Counted from the stretch's first letter, positions 17,176 through 26,633 are shown. The stretch: 64,000 nt of DNA from Demequina gelatinilytica (GCF_000971115.1 NZ_BBLV01000002.1:186001-250000); one strand, 5' to 3'. Translations and numbers: made by a program. Notes: generated by a model not told the origin, from the sequence alone.

Positions 17176-17220
17176 TGTCCTAGAACAAGCCTTTCGCCCG
17201 CCTTGCCCCCCGCCTAGAGT
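17176..17220 (+). promoter_or_regulatory. EPS promoter 3 (TGTC/CCTTTC/TAGAGT)
   Basis: On the plus strand TGTCC (17176-17180), CCTTTC (ending 17195), 19 bases and the -10 box TAGAGT (17215-17220) repeat the layout of the promoters at 9589 and 11099. It would drive the operon starting at 17288 with a leader of about 60 bases. Confidence 0.45.
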
Positions 17221-17287
17221 GGGGAACGACGAGGGAGGATGCCGCTGCAGAGGGCGGCCTCCGTCACGGCCATGGGGGGTGGCGCAC

Positions 17288-18358
17288 GTGAGGATCCTGC
17301 TGGTAAGCCACAGGTTCCCGCCCGATGTGGGGGGCATCGAGACCATGTCCGGCCTGCTCGCGCGCGGGTTCGTGGCCGCGGGGCACCAGGTGGTGGTCGC
17401 GACGCGCACCACGGGGCACGATGCGGGGATCGCTGCCGCGGGCGTCGAGGTGCTCGGGGACCCGGATCGCAGGGCGCTGCTCGACGCGCACCGACGCGCC
17501 GACGTGGTGCTCCACAACAACCCCGTCACCCGCTACCTGTGGCCGCTCGCGCGCCATCCGCGGCCCGTGGTGATCGCGGTCCACACGTGGGTGAGCCGTC
17601 CGGACGGGTCCCTGGCACCGCAGGACCGCGTGAAGCGGTGGCTGCTGCGCCGCGTGCCCAGCATCGCCGTGAGCCGCGCGATCGCCGCGGAGGTCGGGCC
17701 GCGCGCGACGGTGGTCCACAACAGCTACCGCGACGACGTCTTCCACGCCACCACGCCCCTCGACCAGCGCACAGGCGACCTGGTGCTGGTGGGACGCCTG
17801 GTGAGCGACAAGGGCGCGGACCTCGCGATCGACGCGCTGAGCCTGCTGCATGCACGGGGCCACGCAGCGACCCTCACCATCGTCGGCGACGGGCCCGAAC
17901 GCGCCGCGCTCGAGGCCCAGGCGCAGCGGGCGGGCCTGGCCGGATCCGTCCGCTTCACCGGCGCGCTCGACCTCGCCGGCGTGCGCGCCGCCTTCGACTC
18001 GCATCGCATCGCGCTCATCCCCTCCCGCTGGCGCGAGCCCTTCGGCGTGGTCGCGCTCGAGGCGATGGCCTGCGGGGCGGTGCCCATCGGCACCGCGGAC
18101 GGCGGCCTGATCGAGGCCATCGGCGATGCCGGGCTGACGGTGCCCAACGGCGACTCCGCGGCGCTCGCCGACGCCGCGGAACGCCTGCTCACGGACCCCG
18201 CGCTCATGACCCACCTGCGCGACGCGGGACGCGCCGCCGCCGAGCGCGCACGGCCCGCCCGGATGGTCGACGGCTACCTCGCGGTGCTCGAGGAGGCCGT
18301 CGGCCGGTCGCGCAAGGCCGTCGCGCGCGCCTCGGCGCAGGCCGGAGGCACCGCATGA
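17288..18358 (+). CDS. GT4 glycosyltransferase
   Basis: This 356-residue GT-B enzyme starts with RILLVSHRFPPDVGGIE, the classic GT4 N-terminus with a glycine-rich acceptor loop. The donor domain has LVLVGRLVSDKGADLAI and SRWREPFGVVALEAMACGAV. GTG 17288 follows a run of six G; another GTG nine bases earlier is possible. It is the first gene of a tightly spaced four-gene operon (17288-21941) with the polymerase and two more glycosyltransferases, and overlaps the next gene by four bases (ATGA). Confidence 0.88.
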   Translation: MRILLVSHRFPPDVGGIETMSGLLARGFVAAGHQVVVATRTTGHDAGIAAAGVEVLGDPDRRALLDAHRRADVVLHNNPVTRYLWPLARHPRPVVIAVHTWVSRPDGSLAPQDRVKRWLLRRVPSIAVSRAIAAEVGPRATVVHNSYRDDVFHATTPLDQRTGDLVLVGRLVSDKGADLAIDALSLLHARGHAATLTIVGDGPERAALEAQAQRAGLAGSVRFTGALDLAGVRAAFDSHRIALIPSRWREPFGVVALEAMACGAVPIGTADGGLIEAIGDAGLTVPNGDSAALADAAERLLTDPALMTHLRDAGRAAAERARPARMVDGYLAVLEEAVGRSRKAVARASAQAGGTA

Positions 18359-19728
18359 GCACGCTCGCGGCCCACGACGGCGCCTCGGAACTCGCGGCCC
18401 AGGCGCGCGGCGACCACGAGCGCGTCGCCGCGACCCGGCGCAACGCCACCCGCGTGCTGGTCGCCTACGTCGCGCTGTGGGTGCTCGAAGGCGCCGTGCG
18501 CAAGTGGGGTCCCGGCGCGCTCGACACGGTCTTCTACATCGCACGCGACGCGATGCTCATCGGCGCGATCATCGCCTTCTTCATCAGCGGCGCCCCGCGC
18601 CGCCGCCACCCGTGGTGGACAGTGCTGTGGATCTCCACGCTCGTGCTCGTGGTGCACGGCAGCTTCGCGATGATGCGCGGCAGCATCGACCCGGTGACGC
18701 TCGTGTTCGGGTGGCGCGCCTACCTGGTGGCGCCGCTGCTGGTGGTGTTCGCCGCGACCTACGCCCCCGCATCGGCCCTCGCGAGCATCGCCGACACCTT
18801 CGCGGTCCTCGCGCTGGTGAGCGTGCCGCTCGTGACCCTTCAGGTGTTCTCGCCCGCATCGTCCTGGGCCAACCAGATGACCCAGGGCGAGGAGGCGACC
18901 TTCCTCAACGCCGGCGAGGTGGTCCGCCCCGCGGGCACCTTCTCCTCACCCTCCGGCTTCGGCTCCTTCGTCCCCATCGCCCTGGCGCTGTCGCTCGCGA
19001 CGCTCACCTTCCGTCCGCGCCGGACCGCCCTCCACGGCACGGCGGTCGCCGCGCTCGCCGTCATGTCCGCCGTGTCCGGCTCGCGGTCGATCGTGGTGGC
19101 CGACGCGATCGTGATCGTCGCGTTCCTCTACATCGCGGCGTTCCGGCTCACCACCCGCTCGATCCTCACCGTGGTGGGCCTCACCATCGGGGCGATCATC
19201 GGCATGATCGTGGTGAGCCGGGTCTTCGCCGCGGCGCTCGACGCGTTCTCGACGCGCGTCGACCAGGCCTCGAACTCGGAGGACAGCGGCGGGCGCGTGT
19301 GGAACAACGTCACCGGCTTCCTGTCCGAACCCATCCCGCTCGTGGGCACCGGGGCCGGCGCGCACTCGACCGCAGGCGTGCAGCGGCTCGGGTCCATATG
19401 GGTCGAGATCGAGAAGCAGAAGATGACGGCGGAGCTGGGGCTGATCGGGCTCGGGCTCGCGCTCGGCTGCCTCGCGATGGCGCTGTGGGCGGTGGTGCAC
19501 ATCCTGGTGCGGGCGCACTCGGCACCCCCCGAGCGGCTGCTCATCCTCGCGATCATCGCGTACCTCCTGGCCGCGGGCACCATCACGCAGCAGCCCACGT
19601 CGCAGGGCGCGTTCGCGATCCTCGTCACGCTGGTGGTGCTGACCTCGCCCGCGGTGATGCGCGATGAGGACCCGCCGCCCGAGCCCGACGCCAGCCCACC
19701 CCCCTCCGCCCTGCACAGAGGAACGTGA
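18355..19728 (+). CDS. O-antigen polymerase/ligase-like membrane protein (Wzy)
   Basis: This 457-residue polytopic protein has about ten hydrophobic segments between residues 35 and 435. It has a long non-membrane loop near residues 300-345 (DQASNSEDSGGRVWNNVTGF, then PLVGTGAGAHS), as in Wzy_C/O-antigen ligase proteins where this loop is catalytic. Sequence similarity among Wzy proteins is low, so the call rests on topology and context, namely a glycosyltransferase operon plus flippase and Wzz-kinase genes. ATGA overlaps the preceding gene. The C-terminus is acidic and proline-rich. It would polymerise lipid-linked repeat units on the outer face of the membrane. Confidence 0.75.
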   Translation: MSTLAAHDGASELAAQARGDHERVAATRRNATRVLVAYVALWVLEGAVRKWGPGALDTVFYIARDAMLIGAIIAFFISGAPRRRHPWWTVLWISTLVLVVHGSFAMMRGSIDPVTLVFGWRAYLVAPLLVVFAATYAPASALASIADTFAVLALVSVPLVTLQVFSPASSWANQMTQGEEATFLNAGEVVRPAGTFSSPSGFGSFVPIALALSLATLTFRPRRTALHGTAVAALAVMSAVSGSRSIVVADAIVIVAFLYIAAFRLTTRSILTVVGLTIGAIIGMIVVSRVFAAALDAFSTRVDQASNSEDSGGRVWNNVTGFLSEPIPLVGTGAGAHSTAGVQRLGSIWVEIEKQKMTAELGLIGLGLALGCLAMALWAVVHILVRAHSAPPERLLILAIIAYLLAAGTITQQPTSQGAFAILVTLVVLTSPAVMRDEDPPPEPDASPPPSALHRGT

Positions 19729-19731
19729 TCC

Positions 19732-20850
19732 ATGGCCCGCATCGACCTCGCCTATCCCGGCGCAACCGTGCCGTTCGACGGCATCGGCGACCACACCGCA
19801 CGGCTCGCGCGAGCGTTGCGGGAGCGCGGCCACGAGGTCCGCGTGCTCGGGCGCGGCGGGTCCACGGCGGACGGCTACGTCGACGCCTGGGGCGCGCGAC
19901 CGGTACGCCGGCTCGACGGCCTGGTCGAGGCGGTCGCGGCGGCACCGCCGCAGCTCCTGGTGCTCCAGCTCGAGCACTTCGCGTACGGCGCACGCGGCTT
20001 CAGCCCCGGGCTCCTCACGCTCGCGCGGCGCATCCGTCGCGCCGCCCCCGACGCAGGCCTGGTGGTCTTCGCGCACGAGACCTACGTGCCGCCGGCCGGG
20101 CTCCGCCACACCGTGATGTGGAGCTACCAGCGCGCCCAGCTCGCGGCGCTCGCGCGCGGCGCGGACCACGTGCTCACCAACAACGCGGTGGGGCTCGCGC
20201 GCATCGGCGCCCTCACCGAGGCGCTGACCCTGGTCCCCGTGCCGTCCAACCTTCCGCGCGCGAGCGCGACGCGCGCCCAGGCCCGCGCCGCGCTCGGGCT
20301 CGAGACGGACGCGCTGCTCGCGGTGGTGTTCGGCCATCTCGACCCCGGGCGCGTCGCCTACCTCGAGTCCGCGCTGGCCGCGGCGCGCGCGGAGGCCCCG
20401 CTCGAGCTCCTGTACGTGGGCAAGGACGAGGACGCCGCGCGCGGGCTCGCCACGCACGCAGGCGTCCCCGCGCACCTGCGCATCGGCCTGCCTCCCGAGC
20501 ACGCCGCGCTCGCGCTGCGCGCGGGCGACCTCGCCCTGTCGCCGTTCTCCGATGGCGCGAGCGGGCGGCGCGGCAGCCTCGCCGCCTGCCTCGATCACGG
20601 CCTCGCGACCGTCACGAACACGGGCGAGGGCACCGACGCCTTCCTGCACGCCGCGGCCCAGGCGGGTGCGCTGCGGCTCACCGACCCGGATCCCGCGGCC
20701 TACGCCGATGCGGCGGTCGCCCTCGCGGTCGACGCCTCCGAACGCGCGGCGATGGAACGGGTGCTCGCGACCGGGGACGTGCCGCTCGCGAGCTGGGAGG
20801 CGACCGCCGAGGCCGTCGAGGCCCACCTCCCCCGGACGGTCGCGGCATGA
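19732..20850 (+). CDS. GT4-like glycosyltransferase
   Basis: This 372-residue protein has a GT-B-like N-terminus (RIDLAYPGATVPFDGIGDHTARLARAL). Its C-terminal half (AVVFGHLDPGRVAYLESAL, then LPPEHAALALRAGDLALSPF) resembles donor domains, but the canonical Glu pair of GT4 is not obvious. It is weaker as a family match than its neighbours. It sits three bases after the polymerase gene and overlaps the next gene by four bases, so a role in the same repeat-unit assembly is likely. Confidence 0.72.
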   Translation: MARIDLAYPGATVPFDGIGDHTARLARALRERGHEVRVLGRGGSTADGYVDAWGARPVRRLDGLVEAVAAAPPQLLVLQLEHFAYGARGFSPGLLTLARRIRRAAPDAGLVVFAHETYVPPAGLRHTVMWSYQRAQLAALARGADHVLTNNAVGLARIGALTEALTLVPVPSNLPRASATRAQARAALGLETDALLAVVFGHLDPGRVAYLESALAAARAEAPLELLYVGKDEDAARGLATHAGVPAHLRIGLPPEHAALALRAGDLALSPFSDGASGRRGSLAACLDHGLATVTNTGEGTDAFLHAAAQAGALRLTDPDPAAYADAAVALAVDASERAAMERVLATGDVPLASWEATAEAVEAHLPRTVAA

Positions 20851-21941
20851 GCAGCGAGCTGCGCATCCTCCACACCCTCCGCGACCACGGCCCGGTGGGC
20901 GGTCTGCAGATCCTGGTGCGGCGCACCGTCGAGGCGCAGCGCCGCGCCGGGCACGATGCCCGGGTCACCGCGCTCAGCGGCGATCCCGACCTCGCGCCGC
21001 ACGAGGCACCGGGCTTCGCGCCCGACGTGGTCCACGTGCACGACTCGTGGACCGCCCCGGGCCTCGAGGGCTTCCGACGCGTGCGGACGCTGCACGCATT
21101 CGGGCACGGCTGCTCGGCCATGGACCGCTACCTGGGCGACGGCGAGCCGTGCGAGCGGGCGCACGGTCCCGCGTGCGTGCTCCAATGGGCGCGATGCGGG
21201 CACACCGTGCGGTTCGACCAGCTCGCGCAGCAGTACCGCGCGGTGTCGCGCGAGCTGCCGACCGTGCGCACCGCGGACGCCGTCATCGTCCTCTCCGAGT
21301 TCGTGCGGCGCACCGCGATCGCCAACGGCGTCGCGGCCGAGCGCGTGCACGTGGTGCCGCCGCCGGCGCCCACCCACCCCGTGGACCCGAGCTTCGACAC
21401 CGCGCAGCCGGGCCTGGTGACGTTCCTCGGTCGCGCCGTGCCGGCGAAGGGCCTCGACGTGCTCATCGAGGCGATCGCGCACGTGCCCCAGGCCCGCCTG
21501 CGCATCGTCGGCGACGGCCATGCGCTGGGAGAGGCGCGCGCGCACGCGGCGCGCGTCGCGCCCGACCGGGTCGAGGTGGCCGGCTGGGTCGAGGGCGACG
21601 CCCGCTGGGCCGAGCTCTCGCGCGCCTCCGTGATCGCGATGCCCAACCGATGGCCCGAGCCGTTCGGGCTCGTGGGCCTCGAGGCGGCGTGGGCCGGGCG
21701 GCCCATCGTCGCCACCGCCACGGGCGGCGTGACCGAGTGGCTGGTCGACGGCGTCACCGGCATCGGCGTCCCCGGGGGCGACGTGGATGCGCTCGCCGGA
21801 GCGCTCGCACGGCTGGTCGACTCCCCCGAGGAGTGCGCACGCATGGGGCGCGCGGGACGCGCTCGTGTCGAGCGGTGGCCGGGCGACGACGACTACGCGC
21901 GCGCGCTGGTCGACGCGTACGCGGCGGCCGTCACTCCGTGA
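20847..21941 (+). CDS. GT4 glycosyltransferase with cysteine-rich insert
   Basis: This 364-residue GT-B enzyme has LRDHGPVGGLQILVRR at the N-terminus. The donor domain contains VTFLGRAVPAKGLDVLIEA and NRWPEPFGLVGLEAAWAGRP. An insertion around residues 90-120 has four cysteines (HGCSAMDRYLGDGEPC, then GPACVLQWARCGH), a pattern seen in some GT4 enzymes that may bind metal or form a structural knot. It overlaps the upstream gene by four bases, and its 3' end overlaps the convergent flippase gene by 11 bases. Confidence 0.85.
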   Translation: MSSELRILHTLRDHGPVGGLQILVRRTVEAQRRAGHDARVTALSGDPDLAPHEAPGFAPDVVHVHDSWTAPGLEGFRRVRTLHAFGHGCSAMDRYLGDGEPCERAHGPACVLQWARCGHTVRFDQLAQQYRAVSRELPTVRTADAVIVLSEFVRRTAIANGVAAERVHVVPPPAPTHPVDPSFDTAQPGLVTFLGRAVPAKGLDVLIEAIAHVPQARLRIVGDGHALGEARAHAARVAPDRVEVAGWVEGDARWAELSRASVIAMPNRWPEPFGLVGLEAAWAGRPIVATATGGVTEWLVDGVTGIGVPGGDVDALAGALARLVDSPEECARMGRAGRARVERWPGDDDYARALVDAYAAAVTP

Positions 21942-23223
21942 GGCGGCGGTAGCCCACGCTCAGGCGGATGATCTGCGTCACCACGTCCACGAGCGGGAGC
22001 GACGCGACCATGAGCACCGCACCCATGGAGGTGCTGAGGTCGAGCGTGGTGAGCGCGATGACCGCCCAGATCATGAACAGCGGCACGTACACCCACGAGT
22101 AGGACGTCCACCCGCGCGCATGGTTGATGACGCCCAGCGCATAGCCGGCGATGGTGGACAGGCCCGAGCCGATCGCGATGAGCACCAGCTCGTCGTGGAG
22201 GTTCTCGTAGCCGGGGCCCAGGATCCGCAGCAGCAGGTCGCTCGCGAGCGCCGTGACCACCACGAAGCCCGCGACCGCCACCGTCATGCCGCCCACGATC
22301 ACCACGAGCGCCTTGTTGGTCGCCCGCCTGGACTCGGAGCTGAGCGCGACCAGCGGCGCGGCGACGTTGCCCACCACCTGCTGCAGCACCACCATGACCA
22401 TCCCGAACCGGGACAGCGCCGCGATCTCCGCGATGGCGGCGGAGTTGCCCTCGAGCGTCAGCGCGAGAGTGATGAGCTGCGGGGAGGCGACCAGGACGAT
22501 GTTCTGCGGCAGGACGTTCCACAACGCCTTGACGTACGGCTTGAGATCGTCGCGCTCCTGCTCGGGCCGGTCGCACATGATCACGCGTGCGTGCTTGCGC
22601 ATGAGGATGAGCTGCGCGACGGACGCCAGCGCCTGCACCGCGAGGAACGGCAGCAGCAGCGAGCGCGGCACCATCCACAGCGTCACCACCAGCACGAGCC
22701 TGCCGATCGCGACCGCCAGCGTCACCCATTGGATCACCGAGACCCGATCACCGATCTGCAGGATCATGCGATACAGCGAGGCGTTGGCCTCGGGCCACAC
22801 GGTCGCGGCCACGAGCGCGACCATGACGAGCGACGATGCGGTCCCGCCGCCGTTCGCGAGCAGCAGGTAGAGCGTGAACAGCCCGAAGGCAGGCACGACG
22901 ATGAGCAGCATCCGCCGCCGTACCTCGTGCGCCGCGAGGAACGGCGGCACCACCGAACGCCCGGCACGGCGCGCGCGACCCGCGGACGCGATGAGGATCG
23001 AGTTGAGGCCCGAGTCGGCGAGCACCCCCGACGCGCCGACCGTGGCCGTCGCGATCGCGTACAGCGCGTAGTCCTCCTTGGACATCGCGCGCACCACGAT
23101 GAGCCCCGATGCGAGCGCGAGGATCTGGGTGATCACCGTGACGCCCGCGAACGATGCCGCGCGCGACGCGACGGCACGCATGCCCGAGCGAGGGCTCGCC
23201 GCGTCGGCCTCCGGCGTCACCAC
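21931..23223 (-). CDS. Oligosaccharide flippase (Wzx/MATE-like)
   Basis: This 430-residue polytopic membrane protein of the polysaccharide-transport (MVF/Wzx) superfamily has about twelve hydrophobic segments starting at about residue 28 (FAGVTVITQILALASGLIV, MSKEDYALYAIATATVG). The last helices are near the C-terminus. It would flip lipid-linked repeat units across the membrane for the polymerase at 18355. The GTG start at 23223 is chosen because GGGGGA lies eight bases upstream; longer in-frame starts exist. It lies divergently from the glycosyltransferase gene at 23425, with a palindrome cluster between them. Confidence 0.87.
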   Translation of the reverse strand: MVTPEADAASPRSGMRAVASRAASFAGVTVITQILALASGLIVVRAMSKEDYALYAIATATVGASGVLADSGLNSILIASAGRARRAGRSVVPPFLAAHEVRRRMLLIVVPAFGLFTLYLLLANGGGTASSLVMVALVAATVWPEANASLYRMILQIGDRVSVIQWVTLAVAIGRLVLVVTLWMVPRSLLLPFLAVQALASVAQLILMRKHARVIMCDRPEQERDDLKPYVKALWNVLPQNIVLVASPQLITLALTLEGNSAAIAEIAALSRFGMVMVVLQQVVGNVAAPLVALSSESRRATNKALVVIVGGMTVAVAGFVVVTALASDLLLRILGPGYENLHDELVLIAIGSGLSTIAGYALGVINHARGWTSYSWVYVPLFMIWAVIALTTLDLSTSMGAVLMVASLPLVDVVTQIIRLSVGYRRLTE

Positions 23224-23327
23224 GAATCCCCCATCGCACGCCCCCCATGCGCTGTCGGCGGCCGCTTGCCTCGCGGCTCGAGCCTCGCGGGAGATCCACC
23301 CCCGACGGGGGGTGCCTCGCCGGGGCA

Positions 23328-23359
23328 CGTCACCTACAGTAGGTGACGAAGTCGCCTAC
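23328..23359. promoter_or_regulatory. Overlapping palindromes, candidate operator
   Basis: Three alternating copies of GTAGGYGAC occur here. CGTCACCTAC (23328-23337), one centre base and GTAGGTGACG (23339-23348) form a perfect 10-bp palindrome. The second arm pairs again with GTCGCCTAC (to 23359) across GAA with one mismatch. The site lies in the divergent region between the flippase and the glycosyltransferase genes. Confidence 0.5.
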
Positions 23360-23424
23360 CGGTACTCCCCCCGCCCGGTTCATCCGCACCGTCGCGTCAC
23401 CCGAGACTCGGAGGGCTCCGCCGC

Positions 23425-24657
23425 ATGTTGATCCTCGGACATCCCAACGCCAACACCAACGTGCGCCACGCCGCGCTCGCCCTCGAGGAACGCGGCCTGC
23501 TGGGAGAGTTCCACACCGGGCTCGACACCACGCGCCTCGCGCGGCTCGCCCCCTCGCGGCTCCGAGGCGAGCTCGAGCGCCGGTCCTTCGACCCACGCCT
23601 CGCCCACGCCCTGCGGACCCACCCTCTGCCCGAGGCGGCACGGCTGGTGCTCGAGCGCAAGCGCATCCTCCCCGTCGACATGCATGACGGCTACTTCTCG
23701 ATCCAGAAGCGGGGCGAGGCGATCGACGCCGCGGTGGCGCGACGGATCCGTAGCGGCGCCTTCGACGGCGTCTACCTCTACGAGGACGGCGCGGCCACGG
23801 CGTTCGAGGCCGCGGCGGAGCGCGGCCTGCCGCGCCTCTACGACCTCCCGATCGGCTACTGGCGCGAGTCCCTGCGGATCCTGGGCGAGGAGGCCGAGCT
23901 CCAGCCCGCGTGGGCGTCGACCATCTCCGCCCTACGCGACTCGCAGGCCAAGCTCGAGCGCAAGGACCGCGAGATCGCGCTCGCGACGCGCATCCTGTGC
24001 GCGAGCGCGTTCACCCAGCGGACGCTCGCGAGCGCCCCGGGCGGGGACGCGCTCGACATCCGCGTGGTCCCGTACGGCGTGCCCGAGCCCGCCGCGACCC
24101 CCGGCGTCCCTTCCGCCGGGCCGCTCAAGGTGCTCTACGTGGGAGGGCTCTCCCAGCGCAAGGGGCTGTCCTACCTGTTCGAGGCCGTCGCGGCGCTCGG
24201 CGGCGCGGTCGAGCTCACCGTGGTGGGCCGCCCGAGCGACCCCGACAACGCCGCCCTGCGCGCCGCGCTGTCCACGGTCACGTACATCGACTCGCTGCCG
24301 CTGCCGCGCGTCCTCGAGCAGATGCGCGCACACGACGTCCTGGTGCTGCCCTCGCTGTTCGAGGGCTCGGGGCTGGTGCTCGCCGAGGCCCTGTCGCAGG
24401 GCACCCCGATCATCGCGACCGACCACACCGCCGGCCCCGAGCTGGTGGGCGGGCTCACGGGCGAGCGTGCTCCCGGGTGGATCGTGCCCATCCGCGACGC
24501 CCACGCCATCGCGTCACGGCTGAGCGTCCTCGCGGACGATGCGACGGCCAGGGAGGCCTCCCGCGCCGCCGCGCACGCGCGCGCGACCGACCTCCCGTGG
24601 TCCGCGCATCGTGCCGCGCTCGGCGATGCCGTCGAGGAGGTCTTCGCGACGGCGTAG
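23425..24657 (+). CDS. GT4 glycosyltransferase
   Basis: This 410-residue GT-B protein has a divergent N-terminal half (MLILGHPNANTNVRHAALAL) with the DGVYLYEDGAA segment. The standard donor domain has LKVLYVGGLSQRKGLSYLFE and LPSLFEGSGLVLAEALSQGTPI with the conserved Glu pair. It appears to be a single-gene transcript pointing toward the convergent glycosyltransferase at 24673, only 15 bp away. The substrate is unknown. Confidence 0.85.
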   Translation: MLILGHPNANTNVRHAALALEERGLLGEFHTGLDTTRLARLAPSRLRGELERRSFDPRLAHALRTHPLPEAARLVLERKRILPVDMHDGYFSIQKRGEAIDAAVARRIRSGAFDGVYLYEDGAATAFEAAAERGLPRLYDLPIGYWRESLRILGEEAELQPAWASTISALRDSQAKLERKDREIALATRILCASAFTQRTLASAPGGDALDIRVVPYGVPEPAATPGVPSAGPLKVLYVGGLSQRKGLSYLFEAVAALGGAVELTVVGRPSDPDNAALRAALSTVTYIDSLPLPRVLEQMRAHDVLVLPSLFEGSGLVLAEALSQGTPIIATDHTAGPELVGGLTGERAPGWIVPIRDAHAIASRLSVLADDATAREASRAAAHARATDLPWSAHRAALGDAVEEVFATA

Positions 24658-24672
24658 CCGACCCGGGTCCCG

Positions 24673-25788
24673 CTACGGCGTCGGCGCGGGCTCGGCCGCG
24701 AGCATCTCCTCGACCTGCTCGGCGGCATGCTGCCAGGTCCAGCTGGCGCGCACGTAGTCCGTCATCACGGCGGCCGCCGCGCCGGCATCGTCCGCCGCCG
24801 CCTCTCGCAGCGCACGCGCTAGCACGTCCGGGTCCTGGTCCCACGTGCGCGCGACACCGTCCTGCTCCGCCTCGATCCACGCGGCGACGTGATGCGAGGC
24901 CACCACGGCCATGCCGGCGGAGGCCGCCTCGGCCGCCGCCATGCCGAAGCTCTCGTCGTCGCTCGGGAGCATGAAGACGCGCATGCGCGTGAGCAGCTCG
25001 CGCCGCTGCGCACCGTTCACCACGCCCACGAAGTCGACATGCTCCGTCACGCCCTCGCTCGCGCACAGCTCGCGAGGGTCGTACGGCAGCCCCTGCTCGA
25101 TGGGCCCCGCGACCACCAGGCGATGCCCGCGCTCCGCGAGCCCCGAGCGCGCGTACGCGCGGATGGTGAGGTCGAGCCGCTTCTTGCGCGCGACACGGCC
25201 CAGGAACAGGACGCCGGTGCGCCGCTCCCACGGCGTGTCGATCGCGTGCAGCGCCGGATCCACGCCGAGCACGATGGACGCGACCGGGTCGAGGCCGCGG
25301 TCGTGGAGGTGCTGCGCATCCACGCGCGAGTCGCCCACGTACCGGTGGGCGCCCTTCATCGCCGGCTCGAGCAGCACGCGGTCCCACACCTTGCTGAGCA
25401 GCGGGTGCGCGGGCGCATGGCCGTCGGTCCACACGCCGTGCGGCGCGACCAGGTAGGGCACCCCCGCCGCACGCGCCTCGCGCATGCCCCAGATCGAGGA
25501 GAACTGGTAGACGCCGTGGATGAGCACGCCGTCCGCCCCCTGCACCGCGTCGCGGACGGCACGTCGCAGGCCTCGCCCCGCCCCGATCCAGTGCGGACCG
25601 ACCGCGGGCACCACCACCATCTCCGCGCCGTCGATGACCAGGTCGTCGTCGAGCCTCGCGTGCTGATCCGTGGTGACCACCACCACCTCATGGCCGCGCT
25701 CGCGCTCGACCGGCACCAGCCCTCGCAGGAGCTCGGCGGGGCCGCCCGCGCTGCGGGCCACCGAGCAGGAGATGTGGACGATCCTCAT
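24673..25788 (-). CDS. GT4 glycosyltransferase
   Basis: This 371-residue GT-B enzyme starts with RIVHISCSVARSAGGPAELL, typical of GT4 enzymes acting early in EPS assembly. The donor domain has VLFLGRVARKKRLDLTIRAY and LPSDDESFGMAAAEAASAGMAV. It overlaps the upstream GT2 gene by four bases (ATGA), so the two are translated together and probably act sequentially on the same lipid-linked glycan. Confidence 0.87.
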   Translation of the reverse strand: MRIVHISCSVARSAGGPAELLRGLVPVERERGHEVVVVTTDQHARLDDDLVIDGAEMVVVPAVGPHWIGAGRGLRRAVRDAVQGADGVLIHGVYQFSSIWGMREARAAGVPYLVAPHGVWTDGHAPAHPLLSKVWDRVLLEPAMKGAHRYVGDSRVDAQHLHDRGLDPVASIVLGVDPALHAIDTPWERRTGVLFLGRVARKKRLDLTIRAYARSGLAERGHRLVVAGPIEQGLPYDPRELCASEGVTEHVDFVGVVNGAQRRELLTRMRVFMLPSDDESFGMAAAEAASAGMAVVASHHVAAWIEAEQDGVARTWDQDPDVLARALREAAADDAGAAAAVMTDYVRASWTWQHAAEQVEEMLAAEPAPTP

Positions 25789-26633
25789 GCGGACACCGCC
25801 TCCTTGTGGGCGAGGCGCACGTTCTCGCGCGCCTTGACGCCGATCTGCCAGTAGTACATCGACAACGCGACGGCGTAGTCGAAGCCCGCGCGGCCGTCCA
25901 GGAAGCCGGCGCGCGCGACGTAGGAGTAGAGGAAGAACACGAGCGGCTTGAAGGGCACCTTCGCCCACACCCTCCCCTGCGACGTGCGGCGGTGCGCGAC
26001 CTCGCGGAAGAGCTCCCGGTCCGCCATGAGGCGGGCCTCCCAGCCCGAGTACTTGTTGTGACGCGTGAACCAGGACTCGACCGGATCCCGGTCGTCGTGC
26101 TCGATCCGGGCGGCCATGCGGCCGATCGGGAGGTCCGACTGCGGCTGGACGTGCCCCTCGACCTCGTAGTCCCAGCCCAGCTCCTCGAGCTCGACGAACC
26201 GCGTGACGCGGCGGTCGACGAGCGAGCGCTTCACCACGGTGTGGCCGTGGTCCAGGAAACGGCCGGCGAACTTGTAGCGCAGGCGGATGTCGTACGCCCC
26301 GTACTCGCGACGGGCCAGCTCGGGCAGGCGCGCGCGGATCTCCTGTGCGAGCTCCGGGGTGACCAGCTCGTCGGCATCGAGGAGCAGGATCCAGTCGTGC
26401 CGCGCGCCCGCGTGGGTCATGCCCCACTGCTTCTTCTTGGGGTACCGGCCGTCCCAGTCGAACGGCACCACGGTCGCGCCGCACTCCTGCGCGATCTCGA
26501 CCGTCCGATCCGTCGAGCGCGAGTCGACCACGATCACCTGGTCGAAGTCCCGCAGGCGCTCGAGCGTCGCGCGGATGCCCGACTCCTCGTTCCTGCTGAT
26601 GATCACCGCGGTGATCGGGAGCTTGTCCCCCAT
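25785..26633 (-). CDS. GT2 glycosyltransferase, WaaE/KdtX-like
   Basis: This 282-residue GT-A enzyme of family 2 starts with ITAVIISRNEESGIRATLERL. The metal/nucleotide motif is LLLDADE (DxD type), and VVDSRSTDRTVEIA matches the WaaE-like subgroup that adds glucose or heptose to core sugars. The C-terminal third has aromatic/hydrophobic stretches (FFLYSYVARAGF), as in this subgroup. The second of two close ATG codons (26633) has the better spacing from a GGGGGG site. It lies in an operon with the GT4 gene at 24673. Confidence 0.86.
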   Translation of the reverse strand: MGDKLPITAVIISRNEESGIRATLERLRDFDQVIVVDSRSTDRTVEIAQECGATVVPFDWDGRYPKKKQWGMTHAGARHDWILLLDADELVTPELAQEIRARLPELARREYGAYDIRLRYKFAGRFLDHGHTVVKRSLVDRRVTRFVELEELGWDYEVEGHVQPQSDLPIGRMAARIEHDDRDPVESWFTRHNKYSGWEARLMADRELFREVAHRRTSQGRVWAKVPFKPLVFFLYSYVARAGFLDGRAGFDYAVALSMYYWQIGVKARENVRLAHKEAVSA

